Shown: one piece after another, positions 1-4,759 of the stretch | Numbering within the stretch: the stretch's first letter is position 1 | How the letters are laid out: every line of letters begins with the position of its first letter | Source of the DNA: Armatimonadota bacterium | GTDB taxonomy: Bacteria > Armatimonadota > UBA5829 | Direction of reading: 5' to 3' | Assembly: GCA_023398345.1 (NCBI GenBank) | Contig: JAEWSK010000256.1 | Coordinates: 1-6,434 of the forward strand | Length of the DNA stretch: 6,434 nt | Notes under the pieces: generated by a model | Told to the model about the DNA's origin: nothing | What the model saw: only the letters and a program-made list of their open reading frames with translations | Databases searched by the model: none | Position numbers and translations under genes: made by a program

Positions 1-558
1 GCGCTTTTAATTGTAATAGACCCGATTGGGCTTATTCCAATTTTAATGGGCCTGAACTCATCTGTAGGTCCGAGAGCCGCTCGCAGGATGATATTTCAGG
101 TTGCGGGCGGCGCGACCGTGCTATTGCTGTTTTTTACGATCACAGGCACGTGGGTGCTCAAACTTTTTGGGATCACGCTGGATGACATGCGCATTGGCGG
201 CGGGTTGATGCTCTTAATTATTGCGCTCAAGCTTGTTGTCGGCGGGCGATTTGGTTTGGAAGAAGGTGAGGGGCGCGAGTCTGCCGTTGTTCCGCTGATA
301 TCTCCGCTGATTGCCGGCCCAGGTGCAATTACGGCATCGGTCGTGTTTGCGGCGGTTCATGGCGTTTGGATGACCGCAGCCGCTGCTGTAGCGGCGATGA
401 TTATAAGCCTTGTGTTGTTTCTTTCATCTCGACTGCTTCACCGCATTATTGGCAACAACACTGCCGACCTTATCAGCCGCGTTATGGGTGTCCTTGTGGC
501 GACGATTGCCATATCTTATATACGCATAGGCATCGTAAATCTCATCAAATCGATTTAG
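1..558 (+). CDS. MarC family integral membrane protein (5' partial)
   Basis: The reading frame is open from the first base, so the true start lies left of the window and 185 C-terminal residues are visible. The family comprises small inner-membrane proteins of about 200 residues with six predicted helices; despite the name (multiple antibiotic resistance locus) their transported substrate is not established. Family marks seen here are DPIGLIPI near visible residues 7-14, GITLDDMRIGGGLMLL at about 58-73, and the second-half signature PLIAGPGAI at about 102-110. Long hydrophobic stretches lie before, between and after these, with a charged cytosolic-type linker (EEGEGRE) between the halves. The ATG at 46 is internal, because the DPIG motif precedes it. 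The gene converges on dacB, its stop lying 24 bases from the dacB stop. Family assignment is firm; function is unknown. Confidence 0.9.
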   Translation, partial: ALLIVIDPIGLIPILMGLNSSVGPRAARRMIFQVAGGATVLLLFFTITGTWVLKLFGITLDDMRIGGGLMLLIIALKLVVGGRFGLEEGEGRESAVVPLISPLIAGPGAITASVVFAAVHGVWMTAAAAVAAMIISLVLFLSSRLLHRIIGNNTADLISRVMGVLVATIAISYIRIGIVNLIKSI

Positions 559-582
559 CCGTCGATTGCGCGCTGTAAATAA

Positions 583-2010
583 CTATGGCAAGTCCGCAAG
601 CAAGACGCATATTTTATCCTGCAGCTTTGTCACGTCACTCTTTTTGCATGAGTGGTGGTTCATAATTATTGAAAACGCCAGTTTTTCGTTTGACTTCGTG
701 TTTACATAGCCCGACAGTGAACTTACGCGCCCAATGTAGCCTGTTTTTGCCTTCACGTTGCCCTGTGCCGATGTCTTTTTCATTCGAGCAGAAAGCGACC
801 CATTTACGCCTGCGACAGGCAGTGAATCTATAAAAATATTGCTTTGCTCGGTGGAGTGCATATAACTTAGCAGTGCAACTAAGTTGCTGGCTGATATGTA
901 GTTGAACCGCGAAAGTCCGGAGCCGTCGGTGATAGACATCTCGGATGCGTCCAAGCCGATTTTTTTAAAGAACTCGGTTTCAACCTCGATTCCTGCGCTT
1001 GTCGACCCATTGCCTTTTACTACTGCGCCTATAGTTTTCAGCAGTGTCTCTGCGATTAGGTTATCGCTGGGCTTGTTTAACATTGCCAGAATTTGCGATA
1101 GCGGCGGGGATGTGTGAGTTGCAATTAGCTTTGCATTTTCAGGAGTCGATGCGTATTTGACGCTGCCGGTCATCGTGATTTTCTGCTGAGATAGTTCTGA
1201 CGCGAACACGCATGCCGTGTAAAGCCCAGGTTCGGTCACAGTGACTGGCGCGGTGCGCCTTGTTATTTTTGCGTTTTTAGGGATAGTTCCGTTGACTCGG
1301 ATGATATTTTGCCCAAGGGCGCGATTTACGTTTATCGCGTTTGCGGAGTCCGGCTTGCCTGTCTTTGCGCTATTGTTAATTGTAAGGTAGTCGGTATAGG
1401 GGACAATTTTTACAATGGCAGCAGCGCCGACGGTCTTTGCCGGGTATACGTAGACGTCAACCGTATTGCGGTTAAGTGTTAGAGCGCTTGTCTCTGCTGC
1501 ATAGTAATATCCCAAATCGGCCCAGTTCCATCCCCAGTTCAGGCGCTGATTGTCGAAGAATGACTCATCGGCGATTACGTTTCCATCTATTTGAGATATG
1601 CCGGCTGATCTGACTTGCTTTGCCAAATATGTAAGATCAGGCGTCAGCAATACCGGGTTGCCGCCGCCTCTTATAATTAAGTTGCCCTTGAGCACGCCGT
1701 TTTCGACCTTGCCACTTACATAGACCTTTGTCTTGAATGTGAAGTCCGGGCCGAGTGTTTCTAATGATGCAGCCGATACGAGCAGTTTGAAATTAGATGC
1801 GGGCAGCATAAGGCTGTGCGCGTTGTGCTCATAGAGTGTCTGATTTGTCTTTAGCGAGCGGATCATCACTGCCTGTGTGCCGCCCTTCAGAGATGGATCT
1901 TTTAGTATTTCATCGATCTTATCGCCGAGTGTCTGCGCGCTTGCTGATATTGCACTTGCACAAATTGCGAAGAAAAGAAAAACAGTCTGCAGCTTAAATC
2001 TTAAATTCAT
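583..2010 (-). CDS. dacB: D-alanyl-D-alanine carboxypeptidase/endopeptidase, S13 family (PBP4 type)
   Basis: A penicillin-binding peptidase that removes the terminal D-Ala from, and cuts D,D-crosslinks in, peptidoglycan on the outer face of the membrane. The product is 475 residues, close to E. coli PBP4 (477). Residues 1-25 form a Sec signal peptide: MNLRFK, a hydrophobic core, then ASA before Gln26, a good signal peptidase I site. The three active-site boxes are present: SNFK with nucleophile Ser72 and Lys75, SDN at 315-317 inside the typical NKPSDNLIAE context, and KTG at 422-424. The DGSGLSR box (362-368) and AGVNGSLSARM (400-410) are also typical of S13. The frame stays open to 2250, but that extension is antisense to the next gene and would bury the signal peptide, so I start at the second of two adjacent ATGs (2010; the first is 2013), six bases after an AAGG. 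It diverges from a dipeptide epimerase, suggesting a cell-wall turnover locus. Confidence 0.93.
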   Translation of the reverse strand: MNLRFKLQTVFLFFAICASAISASAQTLGDKIDEILKDPSLKGGTQAVMIRSLKTNQTLYEHNAHSLMLPASNFKLLVSAASLETLGPDFTFKTKVYVSGKVENGVLKGNLIIRGGGNPVLLTPDLTYLAKQVRSAGISQIDGNVIADESFFDNQRLNWGWNWADLGYYYAAETSALTLNRNTVDVYVYPAKTVGAAAIVKIVPYTDYLTINNSAKTGKPDSANAINVNRALGQNIIRVNGTIPKNAKITRRTAPVTVTEPGLYTACVFASELSQQKITMTGSVKYASTPENAKLIATHTSPPLSQILAMLNKPSDNLIAETLLKTIGAVVKGNGSTSAGIEVETEFFKKIGLDASEMSITDGSGLSRFNYISASNLVALLSYMHSTEQSNIFIDSLPVAGVNGSLSARMKKTSAQGNVKAKTGYIGRVSSLSGYVNTKSNEKLAFSIIMNHHSCKKSDVTKLQDKICVLLADLP

Positions 2011-2016
2011 CATATA

Positions 2017-2020
2017 CCTT
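2017..2020 (-). promoter_or_regulatory. Probable ribosome binding site of dacB
   Basis: AAGG on the minus strand lies six bases before the ATG at 2010 and only three before the ATG at 2013. The spacing favours 2010 as the start. The match is short (four bases), so the site is modest. Confidence 0.5.
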
Positions 2021-2043
2021 GGTTTTCTTAAGGAGAGTAAGTC

Positions 2044-2058
2044 TGGTATAATTACTTT
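2044..2058 (+). promoter_or_regulatory. Extended -10 promoter immediately before the dipeptide epimerase
   Basis: TATAAT at 2047-2052 is a perfect sigma70-type -10 hexamer, preceded by TG and one base at 2044-2046, the extended -10 arrangement that can make up for a weak -35 box. The sequence at the expected -35 position (about 2023-2029, TTTTCTT) matches TTGACA poorly. Transcription normally begins about 6-7 bases after the hexamer, which here is at or within a base or two of the A of the ATG at 2059. The transcript would therefore have essentially no leader. Element and position are seen; activity is inferred. Confidence 0.6.
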
Positions 2059-3153
2059 ATGCTCAGAGTAGACGAAATCCTTGCTTATCCTGTTGAGCTT
2101 CCGTTGGTAATGCCATTTGAGACGGCGTACAGGCGCGCAACTACATCTCCGACTGTCATTATTGAATTGCACGCCGGCGAATTTGTCGGCTACGGCGAGG
2201 CTACTCCCGTAAGGCAAGTGACCGGCGAGGACGTGTCGACCGTCATACATGACATTTCAACTGCTGCACAAGTGCTTATCGGTGCGGATGTAAGTCAGTT
2301 CCGCCTTTCGGCGCGCAAGCTGGTCGAAGCGCTTCCACAGGGCAAGACAGCATGTTCCGGCGTTGAAATTGCAATGCTTGATGCCTATACTAAGAGTCTT
2401 GGGATTCCAATGTATTCTCTATTTGGAGGCGCGGCCATTCGCATCGAGACCGATGTGACAATTCCAATTTGCCCGCCCGAGCAGGCCCGTGAGCGCGCTG
2501 CGGAAATGAGTGCAAGGGGCTTTAAGCTATTTAAAGTAAAAGTGGGCAAGAATCATGACGAGGACATCGAACGCGTAATTGCAATCAGCGAGGGAGCATC
2601 TGAGTGCTCATTTGTGCTTGATGCAAACCAAGGCTATACTCCGAGCCAGGCTGTTCGATTTACAAAAGCAGTTCTTGATCATTCTCTGAGCGTAAGGCTA
2701 CTGGAGCAGCCGGTCGATGCAGCCGATTTAAATGGCTTGAAATATGTCACCGACAATGTGCCTGTTCCTGTCTTTGCCGATGAATCCGCACAGACACCTG
2801 CCGACGTGCTCGAAGTGGTGCGCTATCGAGCGGCAAACGGCGTCAACGTCAAATTGATGAAGGCAGGCGTGGTCGGTGCGTTGACAATAAGTTCTATCTG
2901 TCGCGCGGCAAAGCTGGATTTAATGTTCGGATGCATGCTTGAGTCGCGCATAGGCCAGGCCGCATCAGTGCATGTGGCCTGCGGCACGAACTCTTTCAGC
3001 GTGTTCGATCTTGACCAGGATCTGTTGGTTGCCGACCAGCCTATTAAGGGCGGAGTCGAGCGCAATGGCCCTGTGCTGAAGTTGCTAGGCGGCCCCGGCT
3101 TGGGTTGCGAAATAAGCAAAAGTGCTCTTGAGCCCTTCCTCAAACGCAACTAA
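2059..3153 (+). CDS. Dipeptide epimerase, probably L-Ala-D/L-Glu epimerase (enolase superfamily, MLE subgroup)
   Basis: A metal-dependent enzyme expected to interconvert L-Ala-D-Glu and L-Ala-L-Glu in the cytoplasm, feeding peptidoglycan peptides back into metabolism. The 364-residue length is normal for the family. The barrel carries the KxK catalytic pair (Lys159, Lys161), metal ligands Asp188 (LDANQG), Glu216 (LLEQPV) and Asp241 (FADES), and the opposite acid/base Lys265 in NVKLMKAG. CMLES (292-296) and the DLD pair (Asp317, Asp319), which in dipeptide epimerases holds the substrate amino group, separate it from muconate or succinylbenzoate relatives. Arg25 in PFETAYR lines up with the Arg of Bacillus YkfB that contacts the glutamate side, from memory of that sequence, supporting Glu specificity. 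The start is fixed: an in-frame stop at 2038 and no other start codon before 2059, and the N-terminus aligns with YkfB from residue 1. No Shine-Dalgarno is suitably placed. The 3' end overlaps the converging sugar epimerase by 69 bases. Confidence 0.9.
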   Translation: MLRVDEILAYPVELPLVMPFETAYRRATTSPTVIIELHAGEFVGYGEATPVRQVTGEDVSTVIHDISTAAQVLIGADVSQFRLSARKLVEALPQGKTACSGVEIAMLDAYTKSLGIPMYSLFGGAAIRIETDVTIPICPPEQARERAAEMSARGFKLFKVKVGKNHDEDIERVIAISEGASECSFVLDANQGYTPSQAVRFTKAVLDHSLSVRLLEQPVDAADLNGLKYVTDNVPVPVFADESAQTPADVLEVVRYRAANGVNVKLMKAGVVGALTISSICRAAKLDLMFGCMLESRIGQAASVHVACGTNSFSVFDLDQDLLVADQPIKGGVERNGPVLKLLGGPGLGCEISKSALEPFLKRN

Positions 3154-4029
3154 AGGCCTGTAACCGAGTATTTCCCGCGCGCAGGACGGATCGCTTGCCG
3201 AGTATTTTATGTCGCCGACCTTTGGCGGATCATACACCACTTTCACATCTCGCCCAGCCAGCGCTTTAAGTTGGTCTACAAGCGTGTTGAGGTCAATCGA
3301 GCGCTCACCCGATATATTAAACACTCCACCTGCGGCATTCGGCGACGTGCATGCCAGATAGTTTGCGCGCGCGATGTCTTTGACATACGCAAAGTCCCGC
3401 GTCTGCTGTCCGTCGCCAAATATATGAAGCTCTTTGCCTTGCAATATGCGGTCTATAAATATCGGGATCGCAGCGGCATACTGCGAGTGCGGGTTTTGGC
3501 GCGGGCCGTATACATTGAAATATCGCAATGCGACCGTCTCTAGGCCGTATATTTGATTGAAGACTGACAGATAGTGCTCTGCGCACAACTTGGATGCGCC
3601 GTATGGTGAAAGAGGGTGGGGCAGGAAGTCCTCGCGCTGCGGCCGGTCGCCCGTGTCGCCGTAAATAGCGCATGACGATGCCATTGCGAGCCGCTGTACT
3701 TTCGCATCGCGCGCGCTTATAAGCACGTTGAGCGTACCGCTTACATTTACTGCGTTTACCCATGCCGGATCTTCGACGGATTTTGTGTTGGATATTTCGG
3801 CAGCCTCATGTAAGACAAAGTCGACTCCGCGCATCGCGCCATTTAGAGCGTCGATGTCCCGAATGTCGCCTTTTATGATGCTGATCTTATTTTTTACAGA
3901 TGATAAATTGTCCATGCTGCCGGTTGAGAAGTCGTCGAATACTATAACGTCGTGGCCTTCACTTACCAGCAATTCGGTTATGTGTCCACCTATAAATCCG
4001 GCTCCGCCGGTAACAAGAAACTTGCTCAC
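3085..4029 (-). CDS. NAD-dependent epimerase/dehydratase, UDP-hexose 4-epimerase (GalE/WbpP)-like
   Basis: A 314-residue extended short-chain dehydrogenase acting on a nucleotide sugar in the cytoplasm, most likely a UDP-glucose or UDP-GlcNAc 4-epimerase supplying a glycan. The Rossmann glycine motif is G8xxG11xxG14 (TGGAGFIGG), followed by the acidic ribose-binding FDD at 31-33 and GDIRD at 54-58. The catalytic set is Ser119 in ASSCAIYGD with Tyr143 and Lys147 in SPYGASK. RYFNVYGPRQNP (169-180), QYAAAIP (183-189) and FGDGQQTRDFAYV (204-216) form the sugar-nucleotide binding half and resemble GalE/WbpP-type epimerases. The exact sugar cannot be read from the sequence. The start codon is GTG, with GGAG seven bases upstream. 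It follows mgtC by 44 bases and is probably its operon partner. Its last 69 bases lie antisense within the dipeptide epimerase gene. Confidence 0.88.
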   Translation of the reverse strand: MSKFLVTGGAGFIGGHITELLVSEGHDVIVFDDFSTGSMDNLSSVKNKISIIKGDIRDIDALNGAMRGVDFVLHEAAEISNTKSVEDPAWVNAVNVSGTLNVLISARDAKVQRLAMASSCAIYGDTGDRPQREDFLPHPLSPYGASKLCAEHYLSVFNQIYGLETVALRYFNVYGPRQNPHSQYAAAIPIFIDRILQGKELHIFGDGQQTRDFAYVKDIARANYLACTSPNAAGGVFNISGERSIDLNTLVDQLKALAGRDVKVVYDPPKVGDIKYSASDPSCAREILGYRPLVAFEEGLKSTFAYFATQAGAA

Positions 4030-4036
4030 AATTTTG

Positions 4037-4040
4037 CTCC
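4037..4040 (-). promoter_or_regulatory. Shine-Dalgarno site of the sugar epimerase
   Basis: GGAG on the minus strand ends seven bases before the GTG at 4029. It decides the GTG start, which also places the Rossmann glycine motif at the usual distance from the N-terminus. Confidence 0.75.
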
Positions 4041-4043
4041 AGT

Positions 4044-4075
4044 AAAAAAATTGGTGTCCAAAGCCCTAGCGGCTT
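4044..4075 (-). terminator. Possible weak terminator or attenuator between mgtC and the sugar epimerase
   Basis: Read on the minus strand, the end of mgtC is followed by a five-pair stem AAGCC/GGCTT with loop GCTAG (4061-4075), then an overlapping four-pair stem TTGG/CCAA with loop ACA (4051-4061), running directly into seven Ts (4050-4044). The layout is like an intrinsic terminator, but both stems are short and they compete for two bases. Strong termination is unlikely; partial read-through control is possible. Confidence 0.3.
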
Positions 4076-4730
4076 ACTCCCAAGTATAGTTTATAACATA
4101 TCTGTTCGCAGCGAGCGCGCTGTCTAATGCAGCTTCATCAAAGTCTCGCCCTACGTGCAATCGCAGCTTTAGTATCTGCTGGTCGGTCTGATCGCCTTCT
4201 TGGCTGTCGATTGACCGCGCAGTTGCATCATATTTGGGTAGAGTTTGCAATATTTCACACAAACGGTCGGCATCTCTGCCGGTTGTGATTGTGAGATACC
4301 TCTCGCCTTGTGACGACAGTAAATATTTGTCGAGTCGTCCCATCAAATAAAGTGTGCCAAAGACAAGTATTGCGGCAATGGCTGCCAGGCCCATCATCTG
4401 ATGAGTGCCTATGCCTACCGCGACCCCGATTGCCGCCACCACCCAGACGCTTGCGGCAGTGGTCAAGCCCCGCACGACGCTGCCCTGATGTATAATCGTG
4501 CCGGCTCCAAGAAACCCTATTCCTGTCACGATCTGCGCTGCAATGCGTCCGGGGTCATTATTTGGACCTGCTATGACGTAAGAGCATATTGTAAACAGCG
4601 TCGAACCTACGCACACAAGCACGTGCGTCCTTAGCCCTGCGGGGCGTCCATGCGTTTCGCGCTCCATTCCTATCAGGCTGCCCAGAACAACTGCGACAAC
4701 CAAGCGCAGCACCATATCATCAAATGCCAT
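4074..4730 (-). CDS. MgtC/SapB family membrane protein
   Basis: A 218-residue inner-membrane protein of the MgtC family. In pathogens MgtC supports growth in low magnesium and survival in macrophages, and Salmonella MgtC affects the ATP synthase. Many environmental homologues have no known role, and this is likely one of them. The conserved first half is clear: GSLIGMERE (17-25), GRPAGLRTH (28-36), RIAAQIVTGIGFLGAGTI (62-79) and GLTTAASVWVVAAIGVAVG (88-106), within about five hydrophobic helices ending near residue 131. Residues 140-218 are soluble and ACT-like in position, as in the longer family members. ATG at 4730 lies ten bases after GGGAG; an in-frame TTG at 4733 lies seven bases after it and would add one residue, so either is possible. 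It sits 29 bases after the proS stop and is probably cotranscribed. There is no leader like the long regulatory mRNA leader of Salmonella mgtC in this gap. Confidence 0.9.
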   Translation of the reverse strand: MAFDDMVLRLVVAVVLGSLIGMERETHGRPAGLRTHVLVCVGSTLFTICSYVIAGPNNDPGRIAAQIVTGIGFLGAGTIIHQGSVVRGLTTAASVWVVAAIGVAVGIGTHQMMGLAAIAAILVFGTLYLMGRLDKYLLSSQGERYLTITTGRDADRLCEILQTLPKYDATARSIDSQEGDQTDQQILKLRLHVGRDFDEAALDSALAANRYVINYTWE

Positions 4731-4740
4731 CAAATCAAGT

Positions 4741-4745
4741 CTCCC
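4741..4745 (-). promoter_or_regulatory. Shine-Dalgarno site of mgtC
   Basis: GGGAG on the minus strand sits in the 29-base gap between the proS stop and mgtC. It lies ten bases before ATG 4730 and seven before TTG 4733, so it does not fully decide between the two starts. Confidence 0.65.
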
Positions 4746-4759
4746 GTCGCTTGGGCTAT

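Noticed and set aside
559..582. Bidirectional terminator between the marC and dacB stops.
   Set aside because: The 24-base gap has no stem of useful length and no T-tract on either strand; the weak ATCGA/TCGAT pairing nearby is too short to call.
2030..2035. AAGGAG as the ribosome binding site of the dipeptide epimerase.
   Set aside because: It is 23 bases from the ATG, too far for normal initiation, and lies upstream of the -10 box, so it is probably not transcribed from that promoter.
2014..2250. N-terminal extension of the dacB frame up to position 2250.
   Set aside because: It runs antisense through the start of the dipeptide epimerase, places about 80 polar and basic residues before a clear signal peptide, and would make the protein longer than the family norm.
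3317..3763. Minus-strand open frame of 148 codons inside the sugar epimerase region.
   Set aside because: It is out of frame within a well-supported epimerase gene, is rich in Arg and Ala as expected for a shadow frame, and has no recognisable motif.
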